Shown here in pieces: positions 8,337 through 16,149 of a DNA stretch of 64,000 nt (its first letter is position 1; each line of letters begins with the position of its first letter). The notes beneath the pieces were generated by a model. The model saw only the letters and a program-made list of their open reading frames with translations. It searched no databases and was not told where the DNA came from. The stretch is from Streptomyces sp. NBC_01485 (GTDB lineage Bacteria; Actinomycetota; Actinomycetes; Streptomycetales; Streptomycetaceae): assembly GCF_036227125.1 (NCBI RefSeq), contig NZ_CP109435.1, positions 1,240,001-1,304,000 of the forward strand, written 5' to 3'. Position numbers and translations under genes: made by a program.

Positions 8337-9157
8337 CGGACAGTGCCTTCCTGGGTGGTGAGCAGATTGCTGGTAGTCGCCTTGCGGGCGCGCCGGTCGG
8401 CGTTGAAGGCGTCCCGGCAGGGCTGGCAGGCGGGCACCTTGATGTACCGGTGCGCCCAGAAGCCTTCGGGGGTGCCGCACTGTCCGGTCCAGTCGGGGTG
8501 GGCCTCGGGGTCGTCGATCCGGTCGTCGTCCCACGCTCCTGGTGGCGGCCAGGCGTGTACGGCCGCGTACCTCCGTGCGCGGGCGATGCCCCCGGTGCTG
8601 GCGCCGTGTTCGGCCGGGTCGGCTCGCCACAGGGCGTCGTACATGGCCCGTGCAGCGAGGGCGCGGCGGACCAGGACGTGGTCGCGGGCGAGCATCTGGG
8701 TGAAGTTGCTGGGGGTCATGCCGAGGTGGATGGCGAGGTGGTGCTGGGGCCAGCCGACCGCGACGAGGGCGTGGACGCGGCGGCGGGTCCCGTGCGGGCT
8801 GATCAGCGTGGACGGGGAGAGGTTCTCCAGGGTGGGTTCGACGGCCAGCACGGCGGCAGCGAGGGCCGGCCGTACCTTCTCCTGTGGCCCGGTGCCTCGT
8901 TCCGGTCGGCCGTGCAGCACGGCTTGCAGGCGCTTCCGGTCGACGCCAGCCAGGGCAGCGATGCGGCGCAGGCCCATCCCGCAGTCCGCGAGCCGTTCGA
9001 GGTGGGCTCGTACGGGGGTGGCGTCGGTCCAGGGCTGCCAGGTGCCGCGGCGCATGGCGTGCTCGCGGGCGTCGTTGTACTGGGCGACGGCCCAGCCGCA
9101 GACGTAGCAGCGGCAGCCGTCGAGCCGGTAGCGGGCGTATCCGTGCGGGCGGCTCAT
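8333..9157 (-). CDS. HTH-domain element protein with terminal Cys pairs
   Basis: 274 residues from ATG 9157 (ATGA overlap). The N-terminus carries YRLDGCRCYVCGWAV, a short metal-binding cluster. Two HTH-like segments follow: MGLRRIAALAGVDRKRLQAV (residues ~57-78) and HHLAIHLGMTPSNFTQML (~134-155). The C-terminus has VPACQPCRDAFNADRR. This arrangement is common in Streptomyces and phage proteins of unknown function and suggests a DNA-binding regulator. Confidence 0.65.
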   Translation of the reverse strand: MSRPHGYARYRLDGCRCYVCGWAVAQYNDAREHAMRRGTWQPWTDATPVRAHLERLADCGMGLRRIAALAGVDRKRLQAVLHGRPERGTGPQEKVRPALAAAVLAVEPTLENLSPSTLISPHGTRRRVHALVAVGWPQHHLAIHLGMTPSNFTQMLARDHVLVRRALAARAMYDALWRADPAEHGASTGGIARARRYAAVHAWPPPGAWDDDRIDDPEAHPDWTGQCGTPEGFWAHRYIKVPACQPCRDAFNADRRARKATTSNLLTTQEGTVR

Positions 9158-9615
9158 GACCTGGGGGCTCCCATGGAGCGTGCGGGGCCCATGACTCCGG
9201 CCTCCCAGGCACGGGCGACGACCTGGGCCAACGACTGGGCCTGGAAGCAGCGTCGGAGTTGCTCCCGGTGGCCGCGCACGGTGGCGACGGAGAGGCGCAG
9301 CTCGGCGGCTGTCGCCCGGTGGCCGAGCCCGCGGGCCGTGCAGTCGAGTACCTGGGTGAGGCGCTGCGACAGCGCACCCGCTGTTTCGCGGCTGGCCACC
9401 GGGAGGTGGCCGTGACGGTAGGCGTAGTCGACGAGCGCGGCCTGCCGCGCTCCCTTGATGTCGAGGCGCTTGCACATGGCGTGGGTCCGGCTGCGCACCG
9501 TCTCCTCGGACACGTACAGGCGCCGGGCGATGCGGGCCACCGTGTGCCCTCGCGCATACCCGGCGATGACCTCGACGTCGCGCGGAGTCAGCGTGATCGG
9601 TTGGACTGTGGTCAT
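9154..9615 (-). CDS. regulator with two tandem LuxR/GerE-type HTH domains
   Basis: 153 residues from ATG 9615. The first HTH (residues ~6-68) shows TPRDVEVIAGYARGHTVARI, LYVSEETVRSRTHAMCKRL; the second (~84-140) shows LSQRLTQVLDCTARGLGH and LSVATVRGHREQLRR. Each has the four-helix GerE pattern, so the gene seems to be an internal duplication with no receiver or sensor domain. It is overlapped by ATGA at both ends. It probably regulates element transcription; target sites are not known. Confidence 0.75.
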   Translation of the reverse strand: MTTVQPITLTPRDVEVIAGYARGHTVARIARRLYVSEETVRSRTHAMCKRLDIKGARQAALVDYAYRHGHLPVASRETAGALSQRLTQVLDCTARGLGHRATAAELRLSVATVRGHREQLRRCFQAQSLAQVVARAWEAGVMGPARSMGAPRS

Positions 9616-10037
9616 CGGCGGGGACCTCCCGATGTCCCGTACTGAGCGTGCTGACGGCTTTCGAGGATGGTGTCGGCGAAGGCACGGATCGCGGCGCGGG
9701 CGGCGGCCATGTTCTGCGCCGGGGTGTCGGGTGCGCCGGCCTGGGCGCGCAAGACGGCGAGGGCCTGGCGCATCGGCTCGTCCAGTTGGAGCACGACGAC
9801 GTCGCCCTGTGGCGCAGCTACTGGCGCGAGTGGCTCGGCGACCTGCGCCACGGCCGCAGCCTCTGTCGCGCGCTGGCGCTGCTCCGTCTCGATCGCGTCG
9901 ATGTCCCGGAGGATCGCGTCCTTGCCGACCCCGAGCCGAGCAGCGATTTTCCTGGCGCTGATGCCTGGCTCCTGGCGCTGGAGTTGCTCGACCATGGCGC
10001 GGCGCGCGGCGATGGTCAGTGGCGCGGGCATGTTCAC
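9612..10037 (-). CDS. HTH protein with C-terminal helical domain
   Basis: 141 residues from GTG 10037 (VNMPAPLTIA), chosen because it gives a GTGA overlap with the upstream stop; an ATG two codons later is possible. Residues ~8-45 (RRAMVEQLQRQEPGISARKI, ARLGVGKDAILRDIDAI) form an HTH plus recognition helix like those of HTH_23/DeoR-type domains. The rest is Ala/Gln-rich helix. Probably DNA-binding. Confidence 0.6.
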   Translation of the reverse strand: MNMPAPLTIAARRAMVEQLQRQEPGISARKIAARLGVGKDAILRDIDAIETEQRQRATEAAAVAQVAEPLAPVAAPQGDVVVLQLDEPMRQALAVLRAQAGAPDTPAQNMAAARAAIRAFADTILESRQHAQYGTSGGPRR

Positions 10038-10738
10038 TGGCTTGGTCCTTCGGTGTCGGTGGCGTACGACGCGTCGCGCGCCGTCGCCTCGAGGTGTGCC
10101 GCCGGGAGGACGCTGGCGTGCGCTGGCGCGAGCCACCCGGCGACCTTGCGACGCGCCTCCGGGTCGAAGAGCAGCGCCACGGGACGCCCGTCCTCGGCCA
10201 CCGCCCCGACGGCCAGGACCGGCGCCTCCTCCAGCGCGGGCTCCATCGCAACGTCGTACCGGGACACGATCAGCGGCTCGTCCTGAGGGCCCGCGTCGGG
10301 AGTGGACTCGCCCTCGGTCGGCTGGCGGCCGCCGCTGGTGTCCTTCTCCCCCTCGGCAGCCATACGGCGCAGTTTGTTGGCCATGCCGCGTACGGCGGTA
10401 CAGCCTCCGCAGTTGCACCCAGGCGGCAAGTCGATCGCGGCCGCGGCTTCACGCAGGACGGCGGCGCGGTCGAGCCGACGGAGTTCGGCGACGATGGTCT
10501 TGGTCGGCGGCATGCTGGTGTCGACGAACTCGACGTCGGGGTCGATGAAGGGCCCCGCCCACGTGGACCAGCCCTTCGCGGTACCGACCTCGCGGATGAT
10601 CACTGCCCACTCTCGCAACACGTCGTCGCGGAAGGAGTCCAAGAGGCCTTCCGCTTCCTCGGCCGATCTCGGCACGTTGCAGATCGCGCGGCCCGTGAGG
10701 TAGTTGAAGATGCCCCGGCGCGGGGTGTGCCCGTTCAT
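10034..10738 (-). CDS. hypothetical element protein with CxCxxC site
   Basis: 234 residues from ATG 10738. It contains LDRAAVLREAAAAIDLPPG followed by CNCGGC, sharing the DRAAVLREAA segment with the large protein at 3070-4386. The C-terminal ~80 residues (VLAVGAVAEDGRPVALLFDP) form a separate beta-rich domain. No enzyme motif seen. Coupled to both neighbours by overlaps. Confidence 0.6.
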   Translation of the reverse strand: MNGHTPRRGIFNYLTGRAICNVPRSAEEAEGLLDSFRDDVLREWAVIIREVGTAKGWSTWAGPFIDPDVEFVDTSMPPTKTIVAELRRLDRAAVLREAAAAIDLPPGCNCGGCTAVRGMANKLRRMAAEGEKDTSGGRQPTEGESTPDAGPQDEPLIVSRYDVAMEPALEEAPVLAVGAVAEDGRPVALLFDPEARRKVAGWLAPAHASVLPAAHLEATARDASYATDTEGPSQ

Positions 10739-11355
10739 CGGCGTACCTCCGTCTCACCCTCGAAGGGCTCCAGCAGGTCGAACGCGGCGGACTGGTCCCC
10801 CGCGAGGTACCGCTGTGCGTAGTCGCCGACCCGATCGCGCCGCAGCCAGCCGCGCTGTTCGGCGATGAACCCCTTGTCGTCCCAGTGGCCGTCGCCGCAG
10901 CTGAGGTCGCTGCTGCCGTTCGCGTCTGCGCGGTCGAGGCGGGAGCGGGGGAAGCCGTACGCGAGCGCCTCCTCCCGGGTCCACATCCCGGCTGGCATCT
11001 CGCAGATGTTCGACCAGCCGACGTACAAGTCCCGGTCCCGGGCCGCCTTCACGAGCAGGCAGCGCAACCGCGGGTTCCGGCCGGCCTTCTCTTCGGCGAG
11101 TTCGTCACGCAAGCGATCGATCTCGGCCTCGGCGTCGAGCAGGCGGCGCAGCACCGGAGCCGTCCGCTCGCCTATGTAGGCGGCCAAGTTGAGGCAGTAC
11201 CAGTCCTCAAGCTGCGTGGTGTGGTCGTGGTCGCGGCGGTCCTGGACCGACGTGCCGAAGGACATGACCAGCCCGGCGCTGGCGGCCTGCGCGTCCCCGA
11301 GCTGTTCGGCGAGCCTCGCCCGCTGCTCCGGCGACAGTTCGTCGCGCGCACTCAC
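10735..11355 (-). CDS. coiled-coil hypothetical protein
   Basis: 206 residues from GTG 11355. The central part (LRRLLDAEAEIDRLRDELAE) is a short coiled coil. The C-terminal half is Trp/Gly/Asp-rich (NICEMPAGMWTREEALAYGF, CGDGHWDDKGFIAEQRGW) and may be a compact globular domain. Family not recognised. Confidence 0.6.
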   Translation of the reverse strand: MSARDELSPEQRARLAEQLGDAQAASAGLVMSFGTSVQDRRDHDHTTQLEDWYCLNLAAYIGERTAPVLRRLLDAEAEIDRLRDELAEEKAGRNPRLRCLLVKAARDRDLYVGWSNICEMPAGMWTREEALAYGFPRSRLDRADANGSSDLSCGDGHWDDKGFIAEQRGWLRRDRVGDYAQRYLAGDQSAAFDLLEPFEGETEVRR

Positions 11356-11720
11356 TGGCTCTCACCACCCTCGGCTTGCTCTACCAGGAGGGCGATGGCC
11401 TGCTTCGCGGACATGTGGCCGTTACGCTCCGAGATGGCCTGGAGAAGCTGTGCGGCTTCGTTCGGGTAGCCGGTGTCGGCCAGCAGCGTGGCGGCATGCT
11501 TGGCGTGCCGGATACAGGGCCCGGCTTCCGCGACGAGCTTGGCGGCGGGGATGGCTGCGAGCCGCGCCGTCTCCCAGGCAGCCGTACGGGCGCGGTGGAA
11601 GTCGTGGCGTTCGCGGGTCCCGCCGTGGCTCGTGCACGCGTGGTCGGCGGCCGACCCGCAGCCGAGCGGGGGCAGCGGGCAGTCCACAGTGCGCGGCGTA
11701 CTCTCCGGGTCGGTGGCCAT
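11352..11720 (-). CDS. Cys/His hypothetical protein
   Basis: 122 residues from ATG 11720. The N-terminus CPLPPLGCGSAADHACTSH has a C-x6-C-x7-C-x2-H pattern typical of small element proteins that probably bind zinc. The remainder is helical (HAKHAATLLADTGYPNEAAQ). TGATG and GTGA junctions on both sides. Confidence 0.6.
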   Translation of the reverse strand: MATDPESTPRTVDCPLPPLGCGSAADHACTSHGGTRERHDFHRARTAAWETARLAAIPAAKLVAEAGPCIRHAKHAATLLADTGYPNEAAQLLQAISERNGHMSAKQAIALLVEQAEGGESQ

Positions 11721-12010
11721 CAGGCGTCACCGCCCTTCTGCTTCGGCTGCCACACGGCGGCCGCCTTGACCCAGGCGTCGTAGTCCTCCAGCGGCAGGCC
11801 GCCCGCGTCGGAGGCGTTGTCGTTGAGCGCGGTCGCGGCGGCGTCGGCGAGCGTGGCATGCACCTGCGCCTCAGCAAGGTCGGCCATACGGTGCGCGATC
11901 CGCGCCTCGCTGGACAGATGCGCCTTCCAGCCCATGTCGGCGTTCGCCCACGTGTTGGCCTGTGTGATGAGGCGTTCGGCCTCCCGGTAGTGCTCGGGTC
12001 CGGTGGCCAT
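11720..12010 (-). CDS. helical hypothetical protein
   Basis: 96 residues from ATG 12010. Mostly alpha-helical (EHYREAERLITQANTWANAD, HRMADLAEAQVHATLADAAA), without Cys or membrane segments. Joined to both neighbours by one-base TGATG overlaps. Function unknown. Confidence 0.6.
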   Translation of the reverse strand: MATGPEHYREAERLITQANTWANADMGWKAHLSSEARIAHRMADLAEAQVHATLADAAATALNDNASDAGGLPLEDYDAWVKAAAVWQPKQKGGDA

Positions 12011-12570
12011 CAGTCGTTCTCCTTCGGGGTGCAGCGGGGCGCGCCGGGGCACGGGCCGAAGCCGTCGTGCTGGGAGCACTGGAGCTGCGACGGGTACGGG
12101 CCGCTGCCCTTCGCCGGGTCGATCAGGTCGGCCGCCCACTTGGCGCCGTTGTCGAACATGTCGATGTAGTCCTGCGGCAAGTCGGTCGTGCGCGTCTCGC
12201 CCACGGCCTCAATGACCGCGCGGATGCCGATGGCCTGCTGGTAGCGCAGGTATGTGTCCTCGGCGAGGATCCGCCGGAGGTGCTGGTCGACCTCGGCCGG
12301 GGCGGCGTCGAACCGGCTCGGCAGCGCCACCGTCGGCGCGGGCTCACGGGCGGTCGCGGCGCGTGACACCCAGGAGGCGATCACGGCGACCGTCGCCCAC
12401 TCCCAGCGGGACAGCCAGTCGATGATGATCCCCTCGTACGCACCGAGTTCGACGCCGGCGGCGGTCAGGGTGTCACGTAGCACGGAGGCCTGCTCGGGGA
12501 ACTCACGGAAGCCAGCCGGGCGCTCGTCGACCGGCCTGTCCGGGAGACGCGGGTTCGTCTCGATGGTCAT
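12010..12570 (-). CDS. hypothetical element protein
   Basis: 186 residues from ATG 12570. A helical N-terminal two-thirds (GFREFPEQASVLRDTLTAAG, IDWLSRWEWATVAVIASW) is followed by a short C-terminal Cys/His site (LQCSQHDGFGPCPGAPRC) that probably binds metal. Coupled to neighbours by ATGA and TGATG junctions. Confidence 0.6.
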   Translation of the reverse strand: MTIETNPRLPDRPVDERPAGFREFPEQASVLRDTLTAAGVELGAYEGIIIDWLSRWEWATVAVIASWVSRAATAREPAPTVALPSRFDAAPAEVDQHLRRILAEDTYLRYQQAIGIRAVIEAVGETRTTDLPQDYIDMFDNGAKWAADLIDPAKGSGPYPSQLQCSQHDGFGPCPGAPRCTPKEND

Positions 12571-12800
12571 GGGCGGAGTCCTTCTGTCTCTCGTGGGTGG
12601 GGTGCGCCGTCGGCCTTGCCGGGCCAGTCGTGGTCCAGCGGTTCCAGACACCAGCACCGGGGGTCGTCGGGCGTGCCGACCATGAACGGCGGGCCGGTGG
12701 TGGACGGGTCGCGGCTGTCACGGAAGCGGACGTGCCGCCACTTCGCGGCCGCCGTACTCTCCGCCGCGGCTTGGGCGCGTACGCGCTTCGGGTCGGCCAC
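12567..12800 (-). CDS. small hypothetical protein
   Basis: 77 residues from GTG 12800, which lies two bases after the upstream stop. Contains KRVRAQAAAESTAAAKWRHV and a DDPRCWCLEPLDHDW stretch. The gene is called from tight spacing and Streptomyces-like codon use; no function can be proposed. Confidence 0.5.
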   Translation of the reverse strand: MADPKRVRAQAAAESTAAAKWRHVRFRDSRDPSTTGPPFMVGTPDDPRCWCLEPLDHDWPGKADGAPHPRETEGLRP

Positions 12801-12802
12801 GG

Positions 12803-13177
12803 TCAGCTCTCGAAACCGGGCAGGCCGCGTGTGTCCAGGCCCATGGAGGCAGTGGCCGAGTGCAGGTGGTCGACGGCCGCGCTGAGGAGTCCGGCGGCCT
12901 GGACGGCGGTGTCCAGGGCCGTACGCATGTGCGTCATGGCGTGATCCGGGTCGCCGCCGCCATCGATGAGCAGCCGGCCGTGCTCGTGGGTGCTCTTGGC
13001 GGGACTCGTGGACTGCTCGATGGCCTGCGCCAACATCCGCACCAGGTACGCGAGGTTGCCGACCGCGTTGTACGAGTGGGGCGCGTACTGCCAGTCTTCG
13101 TCCGTGGTGATGGACTCGTGGTTGAAGGCGCGGACCGCTTCCGCTGCCTGGGACAGGTGGCGGGCGGGTGAGGTCAT
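12803..13177 (-). CDS. helical hypothetical protein
   Basis: 124 residues. Helical throughout (HLSQAAEAVRAFNHESI, NLAYLVRMLAQAIEQST, QAAGLLSAAVDHLHSATAS), no Cys. Resembles small four-helix proteins common in Streptomyces elements. Followed (upstream) by an 80-base gap before the gene at 13258. Confidence 0.6.
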   Translation of the reverse strand: MTSPARHLSQAAEAVRAFNHESITTDEDWQYAPHSYNAVGNLAYLVRMLAQAIEQSTSPAKSTHEHGRLLIDGGGDPDHAMTHMRTALDTAVQAAGLLSAAVDHLHSATASMGLDTRGLPGFES

Positions 13178-13257
13178 GGGTCTCTCCGGTGGGTGGGGCC
13201 AGGCGGCGGAAAGCGAGTCGGTGCGCGGCGCGTGTCCGGCCGCCGGGGGTCGGTGCG

Positions 13258-13689
13258 TCAGCGTCCGGCGATCGCGCGGAGGCGGCTGAGGGCCTTCTCG
13301 GCGGGCGCGTCCCAGAAGGTCTCGGTATCGGCCAGCCGCAGTGCGTCGCGGGCCACGTCACCGATGAAGCGGCGATGGTCGCCCTTCTCCGCGAAGACGT
13401 TCGTGTAGCTGCTGTACTCGCGTCCGTCGGCGTCCCTGCCGATGACTTCCTCGTCCTGGTCCTCGGGGAGGTGGACCAGGGTCCAGCCGGTCAGATGAGC
13501 GACCCATCCGGCGGCACAGAGGGTGGTGCCGCAGGCCGGCTCGGCGTCCGGGTCGAGCTGGCGGCTCTCGGGCAGATGCGCCCAGTAGTACATGTTGAAG
13601 GCGGCCTGGTTGGCCTCGATGCGGTCGAGGACGGCGGCCGCAATCTCGGCGGGAGCCTCGGGATACGGGGTGACCGCGGTTTCGGTCAT
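13258..13689 (-). CDS. hypothetical protein with Cys pair and helical C-terminus
   Basis: 143 residues from ATG 13689, chosen because a GGAG lies five bases upstream on the minus strand; the ATG at 13704 has no such site. It contains FNMYYWAHLPESRQLDP and ACGTTLCAAGWVAHLTGW, then a C-terminal helix. The block CGTTxCxAGWV is seen in many bacterial proteins of unknown function. It is the first gene after a tRNA-like gene that lies only ~30 bases upstream. Confidence 0.6.
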   Translation of the reverse strand: MTETAVTPYPEAPAEIAAAVLDRIEANQAAFNMYYWAHLPESRQLDPDAEPACGTTLCAAGWVAHLTGWTLVHLPEDQDEEVIGRDADGREYSSYTNVFAEKGDHRRFIGDVARDALRLADTETFWDAPAEKALSRLRAIAGR

Positions 13690-13721
13690 CGCAACTCCAG
13701 TCACATGAAACGGTGTTGGAG

Positions 13722-13795
13722 TAGTGCTGACGCGACTCGAACGCGCGACACGACCCTTATAAGTGGGCCTGCTCTGCCAACTGAGCTACAGCACT
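13722..13795 (-). tRNA. tRNA-like gene, anticodon probably UAU (Ile), 8-nt loop
   Basis: On the minus strand a 7-bp acceptor stem (AGTGCTG with CAGCACT) is perfect. The D stem is GCTC/GAGC, the T arm GCGCG-TTCGAGT-CGCGT. The anticodon stem GGCCC/GGGTC (one G-T) encloses ACTTATAA, eight bases instead of seven. With C32-U33 placed at CT, the anticodon reads TAT with A37-A38. No CCA is encoded. The extra loop base is unusual: it may be a tRNA-Ile for AUA, a frameshifting tRNA, or a decayed gene. Confidence 0.75.
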
Positions 13796-13866
13796 TCGGT
13801 GTTGAGTTGTCGTCTGTGCGGGCCGCGCCCCGCTGGGCGGGGGCGGCGCGGGGCGCGGCCCTGGGT

Positions 13867-13895
13867 GGCGGCCGGTAGGGGGGAGTACGGCCGCC
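13867..13895 (-). terminator. hairpin after the 84-aa gene, before the tRNA
   Basis: Inverted repeat GGCGGCCG (13867-13874) / CGGCCGCC (13888-13895), starting ten bases beyond the stop of the gene at 13906 on the minus strand. A near copy lies at 14276-14305, in the same place relative to the other tRNA. No T-run follows, so it may be a processing signal rather than a terminator. Confidence 0.5.
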
Positions 13896-13905
13896 GGTCT
13901 GGGGG

Positions 13906-14160
13906 TCAGGTGAAGCAGAGGAAGTCGAAGGTGACGTCGTTGCCGTCCTTGTCGGTGACCGCGATGTCCCACACCTCGTGGCGGTCTGCGCAGCGGCTGA
14001 TGACGCGGCCCACGGTCTCGATGCCGCGTGCGGGCAGCGTGCGGACGTGGGTGCCGCTCGGGGCGGCGTAGGTGAGCGTGTAGACCTTCACGAACCGGCC
14101 CGTGCGCAGGTCGCGGCGGAGGACTCCGTGGTGGTGGACGGGGAGCGACTTGGCGGCCAT
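13906..14160 (-). CDS. small protein between two tRNA-like genes
   Basis: 84 residues from ATG 14160. Begins MAAKSLPVHHHGVLRRDLRTG and ends DVTFDFLCFT; predicted beta-rich, with GTHVRTLPARGIETVGRVIS in the middle. It sits between the two tRNA-like genes. A good GGAA-type ribosome site (rc of ggttgttcc) precedes the start. No family recognised. Confidence 0.6.
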   Translation of the reverse strand: MAAKSLPVHHHGVLRRDLRTGRFVKVYTLTYAAPSGTHVRTLPARGIETVGRVISRCADRHEVWDIAVTDKDGNDVTFDFLCFT

Positions 14161-14198
14161 TGGTTGTTCCTTCGGGTAGAGGTCTCGTGGGTGGTTGG

Positions 14199-14271
14199 TG
14201 GGCCCGGCCGGGGTCGAACCGGCGCGCTGTGGGGTTTACATCCCTCGCTCTGCCTCCTGAGCTACGGGCCC
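14199..14271 (-). tRNA. tRNA-like gene, anticodon probably GUA (Tyr)
   Basis: On the minus strand a perfect 7-bp acceptor stem GGGCCCG/CGGGCCC, D stem GCTC/GAGC and a strong T arm GCCGG-TTCGACC-CCGGC are clear. The anticodon loop is best read ATGTAAA (U33, anticodon GTA, A37-A38), but only three G-C pairs of the anticodon stem are regular (GGG/CCC) and the other two are mismatched. Bacterial tRNA-Tyr normally has a long variable arm, which is missing here. It may be degenerate or specialised; the identity is uncertain. Confidence 0.65.
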
Positions 14272-14275
14272 GGGT

Positions 14276-14305
14276 GGCGGCCGGAGGGGGGAGGCTCCGG
14301 CCGCC
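14276..14305 (-). terminator. hairpin after the DUF932 gene, before the tRNA
   Basis: Inverted repeat of 11 bp, GGCGGCCGGAG (14276-14286) / CTCCGGCCGCC (14295-14305), ten bases beyond the stop of the DUF932-like gene on the minus strand. The flank CCGCCGGTCTGGGGGTCAGG is identical to that of the hairpin at 13867-13895, so the two are duplicates. Confidence 0.55.
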
Positions 14306-14315
14306 GGTCTGGGGG

Positions 14316-15434
14316 TCAGGCCTTGCGGAGCAGCAGGAGCCGCTGGTGGGCCTTGGTCTTCGTGTCGTCGTCCGTGCCTTCGAGGAGGGCGGTGGCGCGG
14401 GCGATCTCTTCGGTCATCGTCTTGCCGGGGCGGCGGGGGGCGATGTGGTCGAGGTAGTCGGTGATGGTGCGTTCGGCGGCGTAGGCGGTGCGTCCGGCGC
14501 GCTCGGTCTCGGTGCGGAACATCGCGTCGAGGCGTTCGGTGCGCTTCGCGGCGACGGTGCGGGTCCGGTCGGTGGCGTCGTCATCGAGGGGCCACAGGTC
14601 GGTGATCACCTGGTGGAAGTCGCGGAGGGCGATCTCGGTGCGGGCGAGTGCGGTCTCCTCGGCTGCGAAGACGTCGGCGTAGCGGAGGGTGAGTCCGAGG
14701 GTGCGGCGGGCTTCGGCGAGGTTCTCCAGGCCGCTGGTGGTGTGCCGGATGGCCCAGCGGGAGGCAGCGTCGGCGAGGGCGAGGCGCTCGGTGTTGGCGC
14801 AGACGACGCGCCAAGGGGTGACGGCGACTTCGGCCTGTGAGGTGCCGTCGTGGGAGTTGATCGCGACGATGTACAGGCGGATCTCGTCGTTCAGGCCGCC
14901 TCGGTCGATGATGACGGTGTCGGGGATCTGCATGGTGACGAAGACCCGTCGGCCGCCGCGCAGTGCCCCGGCGGATTCCCACAGCACGCCGTGCAGGTCG
15001 GCGAGGTCTTCGAGGAAGTTGAAGATCTGCCGCTGCTGGAAGATCTGGTAGCGGTCGCCGACGGTGCCGAGGGCGGCTCCGGTGTCGGAGCGGACGGTGA
15101 CCCAGCGGCTGTCCATCTGCCGGTTGCTGCCGTTGTACGAGTAGCGGACGGGGACCTTGTCGACGTGGAAGTCGATCTGGCCGACCCGGAGGACGGTGTC
15201 GATGTTGGAGATTCCGCCGGGGACGACGGTGCCGAGGCCGTGCCAGGCCGGGGTGGACGTGTAGAGGGCGGCGGTGCCCCGGGAGGTGTCGAGGCCGTCG
15301 CGGCCGATGACCTCGCCCCGGTCGTAGCCGACGGTCGCGGCATACGTGCCGTTGTCTCGGCGGCGGGCACCGGCCGACTGCATGAGGGCGCGGCGGTCGC
15401 GGTTGAACTTCTCGTTGACGTCGGTGGTGCTCAC
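14316..15434 (-). CDS. DUF932 phage/plasmid-like protein
   Basis: 372 residues. The block STPAWHGLGTVVPGG (residues ~52-66), then RYSYNGSNRQMDSRWVTVRS, GDRYQIFQQRQIFNFLEDL and the conserved TPWRVVCANTERLALADA match the DUF932 (TIGR03299 phage/plasmid-like) family at its usual length. Such proteins occur in phages and plasmids next to replication or recombination genes, but their activity is unknown. It heads the group containing the two tRNA-like genes. A strong hairpin follows its stop. Confidence 0.9.
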   Translation of the reverse strand: MSTTDVNEKFNRDRRALMQSAGARRRDNGTYAATVGYDRGEVIGRDGLDTSRGTAALYTSTPAWHGLGTVVPGGISNIDTVLRVGQIDFHVDKVPVRYSYNGSNRQMDSRWVTVRSDTGAALGTVGDRYQIFQQRQIFNFLEDLADLHGVLWESAGALRGGRRVFVTMQIPDTVIIDRGGLNDEIRLYIVAINSHDGTSQAEVAVTPWRVVCANTERLALADAASRWAIRHTTSGLENLAEARRTLGLTLRYADVFAAEETALARTEIALRDFHQVITDLWPLDDDATDRTRTVAAKRTERLDAMFRTETERAGRTAYAAERTITDYLDHIAPRRPGKTMTEEIARATALLEGTDDDTKTKAHQRLLLLRKA

Positions 15435-15465
15435 TGTGTCCCCCTTCCGGGGCGGTTGGCAGATC

Positions 15466-15711
15466 TCAGGTGCAGGCGATGGAGCGGGTGATGGACTGGC
15501 GGCGGGCGTGGAACGGACCGGGCCGCTCGCGCCAGGGGTCGACCAGGGCGAACCGGATGTCCGGGATGCCGAAGTCGTCCAGCGCGTGGCAGATCTGGCA
15601 CGGGCACGGGACAGCCAGCCACAGGCCGTGCATGTCCTCGATGGAGCCGTGGTAGATCACCAGGTCGCCCGGGGCGATCAAGTCGAGTGCGCGAAGCAAC
15701 GTGTCGGACAT
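15466..15711 (-). CDS. small hypothetical protein with Cys motif
   Basis: 81 residues from ATG 15711. Contains DLVIYHGSIEDMHGLWLAV then PCPCQICHAL (C-x-C-x2-C-H), a probable metal site, followed by RFALVDPWRERPGPFHARR. GGGGGA-type purines precede the start. Similar short proteins occur elsewhere in Streptomyces elements; function unknown. Confidence 0.6.
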   Translation of the reverse strand: MSDTLLRALDLIAPGDLVIYHGSIEDMHGLWLAVPCPCQICHALDDFGIPDIRFALVDPWRERPGPFHARRQSITRSIACT

Positions 15712-15743
15712 GGCTCCCCCTTTCGCGCGGTCGGGATGGACGG

Positions 15744-16103
15744 TTACGGGTGGCTGCGGAGGGGCCCCGGGCTCGGGGTCCACCGCATCGCGTCGCCGCT
15801 GCCCGCCCACGCCGTCGTGGGACGGGAGGTGCGGACGACCGGGGCGCGGCGTCGACCGGCGATGCAGCCGTACCGCTCCCATGCGGTCGTGAGGATGTGC
15901 GTCTCGGACGGCTGGTAGGTCATGACGGTGCGGAAGCGGCCGTTGATCCACCGGAAGGCTTTGCCGGGTTCGCGCCGGTAGGTCTGCCGGTAGATCTCGG
16001 CGGCGACCCGGCCGAGCGGGGAGCCGTAGCGCCAGTCAGCCGGAAGACCGCGCTGCACGAGGTACTCGGCGACGGTGATCCTTCGGATGATCGGCGCGTT
16101 CAT
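15744..16103 (-). CDS. hypothetical protein, first gene of the second leftward segment
   Basis: 119 residues from ATG 16103, preceded by GGGGGGCTGCC on the minus strand. Begins MNAPIIRRITVAEYLVQRGL and contains LGRVAAEIYRQTYRREPGKA and RTVMTYQPSETHILTTAW. It is the first gene after the regulatory gap at 16104-16257 and so probably the first gene of a separate transcript. Confidence 0.6.
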   Translation of the reverse strand: MNAPIIRRITVAEYLVQRGLPADWRYGSPLGRVAAEIYRQTYRREPGKAFRWINGRFRTVMTYQPSETHILTTAWERYGCIAGRRRAPVVRTSRPTTAWAGSGDAMRWTPSPGPLRSHP

Positions 16104-16149
16104 GGCAGCCCCCTCACGGACGGTTGATGGGGTGTGCGTTCCTGCCCCA

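Noticed and set aside
13722..14271. tRNA genes as the integration (attB) site
   Set aside because: They lie in the middle of the element, are on the same strand as early genes and are not next to the serine integrase.
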